From Sacculina carcini (taxonomy: Eukaryota > Arthropoda > Thecostraca > Sacculinidae), in contig OU696594.1 of the NCBI GenBank assembly GCA_916048095.2, forward strand, positions 3,534,281-3,598,280: a DNA stretch of 64,000 nucleotides, written 5' to 3'. The position numbers and the translations under genes are program-made. Of the stretch, positions 52,262-62,470 are shown one piece after another (within the stretch, counting starts at the first letter, position 1; the number at the start of each line of letters is the position of its first letter). Below the pieces are notes generated by a model. The model was not told the origin of the DNA. It ran no database searches and worked only from the letters and a program-made list of their open reading frames with translations.

Positions 52262-52546
52262 CTATTTCAGGGTACAAAATTCAGTCTGCCAAGGTTATGT
52301 TAAGTTAAAAAACAAGTTTCATTTAAGTATGAATTATATCAATGTTGATAAAGCACAATATGTGCAATAGTTTGATGAAAAATGTAAATTAACACGTAAA
52401 TGAGATGAAAGGAAGGATTTTTCAATATACTGTATATGTAGAACAAACAGAACAATCGAAAATACTAACGGACTGAACAGTTGAGATTTTGAGTGGGCTT
52501 ATTGGAGGACCGTACTACTATAAAAACCTAGTATTTCAGACCTGAA
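52262..52546 (+). repeat. Interspersed ~285-bp repeat, copy 1 of 3
   Basis: Starts near ATTTCAGGGTACAAAATTC and ends near CCTAGTATTTCAG. It contains TTCAATATACTGTATATGTAGAAC. Other copies: 56264-56552 (minus, inside NFU1's first intron) and 57525-57772 (plus, 5'-shortened). No coding capacity; probably a MITE or SINE-like element. Confidence 0.85.
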
Positions 52547-52627
52547 AAGTGAGGGCATAGACTTAATGGCCGAGATCTACGGTGATATATACACATACAC
52601 ACATATACATACAGCGGGAGACATACA

Positions 52628-55600
52628 TTATGATGATGGTGAGTTTGTGTTATCTGTGGATGCAAGTGTATCCGTAGTCTTGGAGGTCGCTTGTTCGATT
52701 TTGGCGTTGAATTTGATGAATTCCTGATGCGTCAGCTCGTCGGTTTCGTCCTGCACCTGTTCAACCTCCACCACCTACAACCGACAAACGGACATACAAC
52801 AGGGCCACACACACGTACGCACATACATTATATTGCATATTAAATTGCACATTACATGTTAAAATGAACAATTATAGGGGTGATTTACACGCCAATGGAG
52901 GCACAAATACAGGCGTATAAACACACTCGCACACAGACACATTTCCATTGTAACACATCGTTATATACTCGACAAACATGAAAAATACACAATTATCGTT
53001 GCAAATACGACAAATGTGTACACAATTGACTTACTAATGATAGTATGAGCTGAAAAAGTAGCATACACAAATATTTGTTCCTTTGATAATGTATTATAGT
53101 TGAACATTTGTGATTGAAAGCAGACAAACATGGTATAATAAACGTTTTTAAATCAAAATACCTTCGTTTTCTCGAAAATGGGCTATACTTGAGCCGGCTC
53201 GCCTTTACAGAAGTCAGGATAAAACTGCATTTTCTGCTGGTCTTTCCCTAGATTATAAAGTCCATTCAGAAAAACATTTGCCAAACGACAAAACATGATG
53301 GACGTCTAATGTAAATCCCGTTGAAAATGGATATATACTTTCAAAATCTCCAGTCTTTTATGGCAGTCATAGCGGTGACGGATTTCCTTGATGAAACAGT
53401 CCACTTTTGACGATATAAATGTAAGCTGTATTTTTGTTCAGGCTGATCTTCTAACATATTCCATCATCATCATAACATTTACCAAGACGTTCACATGCAC
53501 CTCAGGCGATCTTCGGTGTTAAAAACATCAAAACAACCGTGCTCTTTGTCCATGCGATGCTTGGCGATCACAGGGCAATTACCTGGAAAATGGAATATCT
53601 TACAGTGGTGCAGTTACAGCAGTTAAAAGTGATGGCTGACAGTTGGCTGACAATGCTTCTCTCGACCAATCACAATTGAGAGCTTGCACGCGCCGAGCTA
53701 GACACAACACGTGTTCAATGAAGAGCGACACAATACTCACAAACTCTGTCTACACAGCTAACTATACTGGCCTCCGCTCGCTGACTCCGACATCTTGCCG
53801 TGTACGTCCTGCATTTAGTAGTCCTTGGTATGTGTATATGCATGTGTATGAGTGCATAGGTGTATATGTGTGTATGTGTATATATGTGTGTGTTTGTGTG
53901 TGCATGTGTGTATACGTATATGTGTGTATGTATGTGTGTGTGTAGGGGATATGTGTAGGCACCTCTGGCACGTAGAATTGCAGCATGTTTTGCACGCCAT
54001 TCTTGAGTGTGACGGCAGAACTGGGACAGCCGGTGCACGAGCCTTGCATACGCAATCGCACCACACCGTCGCTGAAGCTGACAAACTCAATATCTCCACC
54101 GTCTTCCTGTACTGTCGGTCTGATACGTGTGTCGAGTAGTTCACGAATAACAGATATAACCTCGTCTTCTTCTTCATCTACATTCTGTACACTGTTATGA
54201 TTATGCCCTGATCTGTTGCTCTCATCTGCTCTCTCAAACATACACACACAAAGACAGACATACACGAATATAGGACACTTGTATATACACACACGCACAC
54301 ACAAATACACATTAATACACACATACACACACACACAAATATACATACACTAATACACACATAACTGTGTGTTAAATATATTTATAAATTACATACACAC
54401 GGATACACATTCAAACACAAATCTCACATAAGAGCAAGATCGGTGACACATAGTTTAGACTACACAACCGACCTGTGGTGGACTTTTCGACGGCGGGATG
54501 AACAATTGGCAATCCCGAAGTGAAAAAGTCCATGATTGTGGCAAAAACCTCGGGCTTCAGCACCCGCCATTCAACATCCTCGCCAATCTAGAAAACCACC
54601 CGCAAAAATGGATGTTTCGGTTGCAAAGTAGAAATGTAACACAATGTACCACTATGAGTAATAAAGGTTAAAGGTTAAAGGTCTCAAGTGACAGCTACCA
54701 CACGGGAAGAAGTCGAAGCTTATGAACACACACAGGTGTGTCCCGTGCAGCTCGCTGTCACCACAGAACCAACCCTCTCCACGCTATGACGCCACAAGAA
54801 CGGAAGACGTATTAGAGAGGGCCACCTCCCCAGAATGCATGACACAACACATGACTGGTATCTGGTATCATTTACTGCTGGGTGCACAGGGGCGGTTGGA
54901 TTATAGAATTCGCCTTTAACTATCTAGATACACAACATACTGATGACTATTGAACTGCTAAATACGCAACACAACGAATATACTGAATACTTTAGACACA
55001 TTTCATTTTACACTGAACATATTTCATTGTAAAATGATTCAGTGGTTCTCAAACTCGTGTTCAGTGTTGGCACTTTTTTCAAATCAGCAGATTGATAGCT
55101 ATATAAAAAGGTAAAAATACCAGCGACATAACAACAAAACCTTTGTATCAATTATTCATTCATACATCTTAAAGTTCCTTTAATAGGATTAAGCAAAAAC
55201 ACTTCCCATGAAAATTATAAATACATACTTTTAACTTTTCGCAGAAATATTTCCACTAATTAGAAGTTTCCTCTATTTGGAGGTGTAATTAGTACGTATT
55301 TGAGAGACTTTTGATTGGGATCAATGATGGAGTGCGCTATTTGGAGGATTCCGCTATTTGGATGTGTGTGAGAGTCGTGAAAGGAGCGTGCTAGTGAATG
55401 ATGTGCTCTTGTAGTTGCCAACCGGTTAAATCCGAATCGAACCGGATTGGAACCGGAATTTGGAAGTCTTATTACAGATATAATCCCGATGTACAGTACA
55501 CCATCTACAGTGTTGACTCCCCCAGGTAGACTCAAGCTGAAGTCTTGATGAACCAACCCGGGCCAGGATTCGAACCGCGAACCTGACACGAGAGTTCAGC

Positions 55601-56733
55601 GTCTAACCATTCAGCTACTCGGCAGCTAGAGCAGTGGTTCTCAACCTTTTTTCTCTGATTCCCCACTTCTTAATGAGCCATCTCTTCATTTTCCACACAA
55701 CAACGATGATAAATTCAATAAATTCAGTTGTTACAACAAAGCAAATGTCATTAGAGGTCATTAGAAACAAAAGTAAACGAATTTGAATTGATAAAGACAC
55801 ATAGTTGTCCTGTTCTGTCCGACCTTTAGCTTCCCACTTGATAACTCTTCCATTTCCCACCAGACAGGGGAATTCCCTACACAGGTTGAGAACCCCTGGT
55901 TTAGATAAAGACGATGAAAATATCACTGACGACATAGGACACTAGCGAAGTCGCACCCGGTTGATGGTGATGAAGTTGGCACCGAAAAAGACACTTTTCA
56001 CGCCGGGAATACGAAACAGAAGTTTGGCCAGCGGTGACCTCTGAGCGGCGGTGACCGTGGGAAAATCCATGGTGCCAGACTCCAGCACCTACACACACAT
56101 ATATAATACATTATATTACATTAACACATTTATATCGCGCTTTTCACCCGAGGATCTCAAAAGCGCTCATATACACACATGCACAAGTCATACACATACA
56201 CATACAAACACCAGAAAACATGCACAAGAACGTTGATTTATTGGCAAACACATGACACTTATTAGGCTTGAAATACTAAGTTTTATAGTAGTACGGTCCT
56301 CCAATAAGCCACCTCAAACTTAATAACTTTTCTCAGATAGTAGTTTTCAATTACTCTGTTTGTTCTACATATACAATATGTTGAAAAATCCGTCCTTTCC
56401 TATCATTTACGTGTTAAATTACGTTTTACATTAAACTATTGCACATAATTGTACTTTATCAACATTGATATAAATCATACTATAATGAAGCTCGTTCTTT
56501 AGGATAAATAAAACCTTCACAGACTGAATTTTGTACCCTGAAATACGAGCTAACAGGGAGAAATAATACAGCGAAATAGAGAGAGACACCGTTTTGCCGG
56601 GCAGGAATTTGAGGCTGTTTGGGTTGGGAGTGTCTTGTGTCTGTATGAACATGTCTCGACATGTCGTGGTTCGTAACAGCAGGCAAGGCACGTGAAGAGG
56701 CGACCAGCGAGCGATTCCAGATGAAGACAGCAT
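52628..56733 (-). CDS. NFU1: NFU1, mitochondrial iron-sulfur cluster scaffold/carrier (5 exons)
   Basis: Complete 267-residue protein from exons 56733-56590, 56088-55957, 54587-54473, 54228-53963 and 52774-52628. All have GT..AG borders and consistent phases, with one codon split between exons 3 and 4. Residues 1-27 are Arg/Ser/Leu-rich without acidic residues, a mitochondrial presequence. [13 protein letters not shown] opens the Nfu N-terminal domain (about 28-115; [12 protein letters not shown] in exon 2). The Nfu C-terminal domain (about 152-225) has [12 protein letters not shown] and the cluster-binding C195-T-G-C198 pair. An acidic C-terminal tail follows. NFU1 carries 4Fe-4S clusters to lipoate synthase and other mitochondrial enzymes. 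The length fits animal NFU1 (about 250). Introns hold SINEs, CA repeats and a copy of the 285-bp repeat. No defect seen. Confidence 0.93.
52775..53839. other. NFU1 intron 4 interior
   Basis: AT-rich intron sequence with short CA tracts; no nested gene or transposon recognised. Confidence 0.5.
53840..53950. repeat. GT-rich microsatellite in NFU1 intron 4
   Basis: Imperfect TGTGTATG tract directly behind the exon 4 donor (plus-strand view). A similar CA-rich tract lies on the other side of exon 4 (54240-54420). Confidence 0.85.
54660..54915 (-). repeat. tRNA-derived SINE, head-truncated, in NFU1 intron 2
   Basis: Minus-strand copy of the body seen at 58430-58670: CCACCCAGCAGTAAATG-like block, GTGTTGTG, AATACGTCTTC, GGTGACAGCGAGCTGCACGG and TTCGACTTCTTCCCGTGTG. 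The tail repeats TTTAACC. The tRNA-like head is missing. Confidence 0.85.
55375..55625 (-). repeat. SINE of a second tRNA-derived family, in NFU1 intron 2
   Basis: On the minus strand it begins GCCGAGTAGCTGAATGGTTAG (A-box-like) and has GCGGTTCGAATCC (B box) about 40 bp on. It is followed by a body with CTGGGGGAGTCAACACTG. The spacing fits a pol III tRNA-type promoter. It lacks a foldable acceptor stem, so it is not a tRNA gene. Confidence 0.8.
56264..56552 (-). repeat. Interspersed ~285-bp repeat, copy 2 (NFU1 intron 1)
   Basis: Reverse complement of 52262-52546 with about 85% identity by eye. It lies 38 bp downstream of the NFU1 exon 1 donor. Confidence 0.85.
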
Positions 56734-56827
56734 AGATATTGAATGTCCACCGCTGATTGAGTACGTCCACACACACACATACACACACACATATATATAC
56801 ATATACATATACATACAAATCATACAC

Positions 56828-57190
56828 ATTTGCTGGAGTTCGTGGTGTAGTGATTAGCACACCCTCCTCACAAGCGGAAGCTCCGTGGTTCGAAACCCGA
56901 CGGAGGAGAATTTCTTTGAGCACATTATATAATCCAACAGTCCCTGTCCACCCAGCAGTAAATGGTACCAGATATCCGTCATGTGTTGTGTCATTTATTC
57001 TGGGGAAGTGGTCCTGTCTAATATGTCTTCCGTTCTTGTACTACGAAAAATTTGCATCTCTAAGGGTGGTCCCCAATGAAAGGATGCATGCTTAAAATGC
57101 AAATGCCCGACTCGTGTGCACCACAAATGCTAACGAAAGAGTGCAAGTGCACTATTACCACCCTGCGGTGGCCCCATGTACTGGAAGCTA
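56828..57190 (+). repeat. tRNA-derived SINE, full head
   Basis: The head has GTGGTGTAGTGATTAGCAC (A box) and GTGGTTCGAAACCC (B box). It then shares the body CCACCCAGCAGTAAATGGTACCAGATATC with 58450 and 54860. The tail differs (TGGCCCCATGTACTGGAAGC, then AATAAAAAAATG). It lies about 100 bp upstream of the NFU1 start, in the promoter region. Confidence 0.85.
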
Positions 57191-57524
57191 ATAAAAAAAT
57201 GTAGTGTTCGAAAACAAAATAATAAATAAATAACAAACAGTCCTAATGCTCAGAACCTTAGGCATCTGTGCATTCAACTTTAATTCTGCTGGTAGAAGGG
57301 TCTTATGGTCTTCAAGACAGGTACAGAGCCCAAGCAAGGTTTTATAGCCCCTCTCCTGAAGGCAATAGCACACATTACAATATTACATTACATTACAAGG
57401 CCACACATTACATTACAAGGTACCACATTATAATTAAGACATTACAAGAAGTGAGATTTTGGGCGAATGCATTATAGTACGAAATTCTACTCCGAAATTT
57501 TGACAAAATACTATTCATTCAAAA

Positions 57525-57772
57525 AAATGTTTATTTAAGTATGAATTATATCAATATTGATTAAGTACAAATATGTGCAATAATTTGATGAAAAGCGTAA
57601 ATTAACACGTACATTCCAGAAAAGGACGGATTTTTCAATATACTGTATATGTAGAACAGAGCAATTGAAAAATACTACGAGATTACTATAGAATACTACG
57701 AAAAATAGTCGAGATTTTGAGTGGGTTTTTACTGGAGGACGTAATACTATTAAAACCTAGTATTTCACGAGA
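57525..57772 (+). repeat. Interspersed ~285-bp repeat, copy 3
   Basis: Plus-strand copy lacking the first ~40 bp; shares TTCAATATACTGTATATGTAG and the CCTAGTATTTCA end. Confidence 0.85.
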
Positions 57773-58374
57773 GTGATTGAGAGAGAGAGATGCGTGTTTG
57801 TGTGTGGATGGCTCCATTGTGCAAGTGCTCTACTGCAGCGAGGAATGTGCAACATTGCAACATTGCAAGTGTCGTGGTGGCGTTGGTTTGACCTGCAAGT
57901 ATATGTGACTGTGTGTGTGTGTATGTGTGTGCAATCGTGTCCTTGCTCTGTCCTCGTTTGGTTCGTTGAGGGAGTCGTGTTCGGGCGTGGGTGTAATCTT
58001 GCAGGACAATTATTATGTCCCCCACGCGCGCCTGTCTTCTAATACAGTTGTTCTCAACGTGGTCCATATGGTCCCCTTGGAGCCATGGGATCCTTTTAAG
58101 GGACCATAGAACCAGAATTAAAAAGTCGGGGCCACCATATTTTCTCATTGGCCATAAAAAGTATGTTGACGCAGTTTATTCCTGATATATTTTGTATGGA
58201 AACAGTCACTGGCGTACATGAGCTATGGAGAATTCGCGTGGCGATAATCTATGTGTGTATGAAACCACAAGGACTGTCTGGGAAAGTCACCGACCGTTTT
58301 CGGGAGGCCACAAACACTTACATTGTGTGGAAGGGGACCATGACAAGAACAAGGTTAAGAAAGACTGTTCTAAT
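57773..58374. other. No recognisable gene
   Basis: GT-rich and mixed sequence upstream of NFU1. The open frames (for example 57773-58042) are low-complexity Cys/Val runs from TGTG repeats. Confidence 0.5.
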
Positions 58375-58672
58375 GTGGACTCCGTGGTGTAGTGGTAGCA
58401 CACCCGCCTCAAAAGCAGAGCGGAATTTCTTGGGAGAATTCTATAATCCAACAGCCCCTGTCCACCCAGCAGTAAATGGTACCAGATATCAGTCATGTGT
58501 TGTGACATGCATTCTGGGGAGATGATCCTCTCTAATACGTCTTCTGTTCTTGTGGCGTCATAGCGTGGAGAGGGTCGGTTCTGCGGTGACAGCGAGCTGC
58601 ACGGGACACACCTGTATGTGTTCATAAGCTTCGACTTCTTCCCGTGTAGCAGCTGTCACTTGAGGCATTTAA
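58375..58672 (+). repeat. tRNA-derived SINE with shortened head
   Basis: CTCCGTGGTGTAGTGGTAGCAC (A box) is followed by CCTCAAAAGCAGAGCGGAATTTC, where the B box has been lost. The body then matches 54660-54915 to CTTCGACTTCTTCCCGTGTAG. Confidence 0.85.
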
Positions 58673-58679
58673 CCTTTTC

Positions 58680-60379
58680 GGAACGGCACGGGAATCTGTT
58701 TACATCAGGCTTGAAAAGTGGCATGTGCTTAATAGCCAGGGGCTTATTGTACAAGAAGACGCATGGCGTGAGACAGATAAATAAATGACAATCATAAAAG
58801 CAAAAAAACACAATTACCTGCAATCTGCAAGCGAATGTTGCAGGTTGGAGGAATGACGACAGATATGTGTCATGGTTCGACGACAAAATCGTAGCGAGCT
58901 CATCTTAGCGACACTCACTGTCCGATTTAACAAATCCTCAACAACACTAAGCACAAATCTGAACACACATACACATAAGAAACACAAAATTAAAGATGCT
59001 TTGTCATCAGTGTTCACTTGCCTTTCGTGGTTTTGAACCGTTTTAGCGCGCATGTGTTATATATGCGCTATAACAAACACATGTTGTTAAGAGCATATTT
59101 AATGTGGTTAATATTAAAGTGTAAAATTATCAAACATGAATATCACAATCGAAATTGTGAAACTTACAAATAACGCCGTACTTGCATGAATTGCGGCGCT
59201 CCAATGAACACCAGGAAGTATAAAAATCAGCCTAACAGAGTGCATTCAATGATTCCAAAGTACTGTAGAAACCAAACACGTACAAATTACGAAACACTCT
59301 CACAAACCACAAAGATCAAACACGTCGAATGACAGCAGTGATAAATTACTGTAACACCTTGCTATTGTAGAGACAATACTTTGGACGTGATTTATATAAG
59401 CTCGAAAAGTGAGACAATACAATACCACACCAGCGGGAAAGGTCGTGACGCACGCAGCAAAGGAACATGTTTAAAAACAGAACACTCAAATTGAGTAATA
59501 TTAAAGTGAAATAGAACTTATAATACCAATAATACATAATACCTTATATAATGTGGTATTGTTGGTCAGAAATTGAACGCAGTGCGAGGGAATGAATGGG
59601 AGTGTGAATGCGTTTGCTGAGTTGAGCGAGAGTGTAGGAGAGCGTGTGCGCTTGTGAGCGTAGACTTGTGTGTGTACCTGTGTGTGTGTGTGTGTGTGTG
59701 TATGTGCGTCACTGTATTCATGCGTGTGATTCTACTTTGTGTTTGTATGTTTGTATGCAGCGTGTACTGGTGTCAGCGGCTGGTATGGAATGAGGGCAGT
59801 GATGTTGTAGTGCTCTTCGTGCGGTGTGTTGTTATGTGCGGACTGGTCGGTGTAGTCTTCTGTGTGTTGTTTGTGTGGATCTAATTTCTGCCAGCCTAGA
59901 GAGTAATTATTGCTCTACTGTGTACGTGTGAGTTTTCATCTTGTTGTTGTTCAATTATATTTGTCGTCGTCATCAATAGAGTTCATCATTTTACAAGGTA
60001 GTTTTGTTTTCGTGGTGTAAACATGAACATCAAGCCACATATAATACCTTATATACCTTAGAATACTAAATATATAGCTAAATACAAAATACCACTGGCA
60101 TAATACAAGTTGACATTAGCAATTCAGATTAAACAACAAACTCACCACAAGCATGCAAACCAGAGCAGAAAAGAACGTTATCATTGCTGTCAAACTTTCC
60201 GGCGGGAAACGACAATCTCGCAGTTTGTCTTTCATGCGTCAAACAGTTCGACTAAATATAATATCTCACAGACACGAAATATGGAAGAAAATATTAAAAA
60301 ATATTCAAACGAACTCACATGATAATTGGACAACTGAAATTAATCAAATTTAGGATACGGTGGTTGTCTGGTTATTTGG
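58680..60379. other. No recognisable gene
   Basis: AT-rich non-coding. (GT)n at 59665-59705; a GCGCTATAACAAACACATG motif at about 59064 like LINE tails in this window. The 59654-59884 frame is GT-repeat derived. Confidence 0.5.
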
Positions 60380-61110
60380 TTGTTCAGTTATTCACACAAT
60401 ATAATTTTTCAACAGAAGAGACACCGAGAAGATATGTACAAAGAGAAGTTGAAAAAGACATGTAAGAGAGAGGAGATCGAATTTTAAGAGGAAGTTCATT
60501 AAACAAACGAGGTCCAGAGAAAAAAAGGATTTCGAAGACCAGGTGGAATCGTTGAGAGCACGGTGACAGTAGAGACTACGTGATAGTGAGCGGCCCGGAC
60601 GATCAGAAACAGTAAGAAGAGAACGGAGATAAGGAGGAGCAGAGTCGGAGTGGATGATCTTGAAGATGATGCAGCAAACCTTGTGATGTATTCGCTGCCG
60701 TGCAGGAAGCCATCCAAGTTGGCGGATGAATTTCGAGGAGGGAGTTCTCGGTGGAAGGAGAAAAACAAAACGGCAAGATTGGTTTATAATTTTCTGAAGC
60801 GAGTGTGTATTTTTACAAGAAACATGGAGATAAAGAAGGTTACAATAGTCTAACCTGGAGAAAATTAAGGACTGTACAAGTGTGATTGCTGTAGCATTAT
60901 CAAGGAATCGACGGATAGGATATGGATAGAAGATAGGATAGGATAGGAAGTTGGCGGAGAATAAGACGACAGGAGCGAGTCACACTTGAGATGTTAATTG
61001 AGAAAGAGAGATTGTGATCAAGATATACACCAAGATCACGAACACACTGAGATAGAGGTAATGAAATTATCGGAGGAGATAATTTGGGAGGATGAAACAC
61101 AATATACTCT
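60380..61110 (-). pseudogene. LINE reverse-transcriptase C-terminus, 5'-truncated (minus strand)
   Basis: On the minus strand one frame has C-V-R-D-L-G-V-Y-L-D (about 61035). After a frameshift and small deletion it reads Q-S-C-R-F-V-F, I-R-Q-L-G-W-L-P and S-T-W-S-S-K-S-F-F. These are the same blocks as at 12300-12640 of the CR1/L2-like LINE (Q-S-C-R-F-V-F, L-H-W-L-P, S-S-W-S-S-K-S-F-F). It is therefore a related, 5'-truncated, older copy. Confidence 0.8.
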
Positions 61111-61150
61111 GATTGGAATGAATGTATGTATGCATGTATGTGTATGTATA

Positions 61151-61290
61151 TGTATTTGTGTGTGCGATTGTCATTGTTTGAGTATACTTACGAGTGAGCG
61201 TGCATGTGTGCGTGTGTGGGTGTGTGCGTTTGTGTATGCGTTGCCTTGTGTATGCGTTTGGCTGAGTGCGTGTGGGCTTAGACTTGACCT
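61151..61290 (+). repeat. LTR start of the gypsy family at 13571-15680
   Basis: TGTATTTGTGTGTGCGATTG onward matches 15210-15325, then diverges at GACCTT. It is followed 19 bp later by the gag ATG, so most of the LTR and leader are missing. Confidence 0.75.
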
Positions 61291-61308
61291 TTCAATTCTG
61301 CATCGATA

Positions 61309-62031
61309 ATGCATACTGACAAAGCCTCAGCGCCTCGTCATGAGCTGCAGCACGTGCGAATAATTCCCGAATATGACGGCACAGAAGACGTGGTTGAGTG
61401 GTGGTCGCGGGCCGAGATGCTCTGCCAGCTTGCTGGGGTCAATGTTGTGTCCGTAGCGCCGCAGCGCCTGGTCAAGGGGGCTTTTTATGTGTGGTCACAG
61501 ATGCCAGATCATCTTCGCGTGGACACAGATGCTGTGAGAAACCGCTTGTTCTCAGCGTTTGCGATGGACAGGTTTGCTGCATATGACGCATTCACGGTGC
61601 GCCGCTTGAGAGCAGGTGAGTCCCTAGACGTGTTGCTGGCAGATTTGAGGAGGCTTGCGACTTTGTTTGGCGGCGTTGCGGACAATACGCTGTGTTGTGC
61701 ATTTGTGAGTGGCCTGCCAGATTGCGTTCGGCAAACCATTCGCGCCGGTGCAGGGGCCGAGTGTTTGACTGTTGATGATGTTTTAGCAAGAGCGCGTGCG
61801 GTTCTCAGTGATCAACGAGGTGTTCGGACGTCTGTGGTGTGTGGTGCTGTTACCAATTGTCAGGGTCCAGGTCCTTCTATCGCTGTCCAAGCTTCGCAAC
61901 GTCGACGGCAACAACACCAGTTAATTTGTTGGAACTGTGATCAAAAGAGACATTTTGCTAGGTCATGCAAGCGTTCGGGAAACGCCATGGGGAGCGATGC
62001 ATCGGCACCACCATCCGCTCCCCGACAGTAA
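61309..62031 (+). CDS. Gag-only ORF of a gypsy-type element
   Basis: Intact 240-residue ORF. The N-terminal and middle part is helical (E-Y-D-G-T-E-D-V-V-E-W-W near residue 24; R-A-G-E-S-L-D-V-L-L-A-D-L-R-R near 100), as in Ty3/gypsy Gag capsids. It ends with one zinc knuckle C-W-N-C-D-Q-K-R-H-F-A-R-S-C (C-x2-C-x4-H-x4-C, about 61930-61972). A normal stop follows, with no protease or RT downstream; A/T-rich AATAA repeats (62055-62090) come next. With the shortened LTR upstream it looks like a retrocopied or internally deleted gag transcript. An exapted gag gene is possible. Confidence 0.8.
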   Translation: MHTDKASAPRHELQHVRIIPEYDGTEDVVEWWSRAEMLCQLAGVNVVSVAPQRLVKGAFYVWSQMPDHLRVDTDAVRNRLFSAFAMDRFAAYDAFTVRRLRAGESLDVLLADLRRLATLFGGVADNTLCCAFVSGLPDCVRQTIRAGAGAECLTVDDVLARARAVLSDQRGVRTSVVCGAVTNCQGPGPSIAVQASQRRRQQHQLICWNCDQKRHFARSCKRSGNAMGSDASAPPSAPRQ

Positions 62032-62091
62032 AATGTGCTTCTGGTCAACAGCCATCAATAAATAAGAATAAATATTAATAAATTAGTAATT

Positions 62092-62405
62092 GTAATGTTC
62101 TTACCTGTGTTGTTTATGCGCCACTGTTTGTGTTCCGCTGTTCATTCTCGTAGCTTTGTTTATGTGTATACTGCTTCAGTTTTGTCTCTGGTTACGCTTT
62201 AGGAATTAACGTGTAATGACCTGGAGGTGTGTTGGCATTTTGTATTGTTCCTGGTAAGCACTGTTTCGTGGTACACAGACACACTGAGGCGGGGCATTCG
62301 GTTTTGGGACGTCTAGGTGTCAGGTTGTTATCGGTGTTTAGTTCTGTTAAATATACGTTAGAGTTCTGGCTAAGGGCGTGTCATCTCGGGGCCACTCGGC
62401 ACTAC
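62092..62405 (+). repeat. 5' LTR of the gypsy element that starts at 62406 (left border uncertain)
   Basis: It ends CACTACA at 62405 and is followed by ATTGGCGACGAG, a gypsy-type primer-binding site. TGTAATG at 62092 or at 62212 could be the left end. The second LTR is outside the window. Confidence 0.55.
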
Positions 62406-62418
62406 AATTGGCGACGAG
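62405..62418 (+). promoter_or_regulatory. Primer-binding site (TTGGCGACGAG)
   Basis: TTGGCGACGAG directly after the CACTACA LTR end. This sequence is common as PBS in animal gypsy elements. Confidence 0.65.
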
Positions 62419-62470
62419 TAAGTTTTCTACGTGCCTTTTTCAAATTTTTCGTTCTTTCTGAACGCTTGCA

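Noticed and set aside
53643..54360. Cys/Val- or His/Thr-rich ORFs around NFU1 exon 4
   Set aside because: They are translations of TGTG/CACA microsatellites; only the exon 53963-54228 has NFU1 homology.
54178..54360. NFU1 exon 4 extending upstream through the CA-rich tract, as the long open frame suggests
   Set aside because: The phase of exon 3 and the AG at 54229-54230 place the exon start at 54228; the upstream part is microsatellite.
56835..56900. tRNA gene suggested by A-box and B-box motifs
   Set aside because: The flanks do not form an acceptor stem, and the same body sequence follows at three other sites, so this is a SINE head. The same applies to 55560-55625 and 58378-58430.
59654..59884. 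Valine/cysteine-rich 76-residue ORF
   Set aside because: Comes from a (GT)n tract and GT-rich DNA; no family resemblance.
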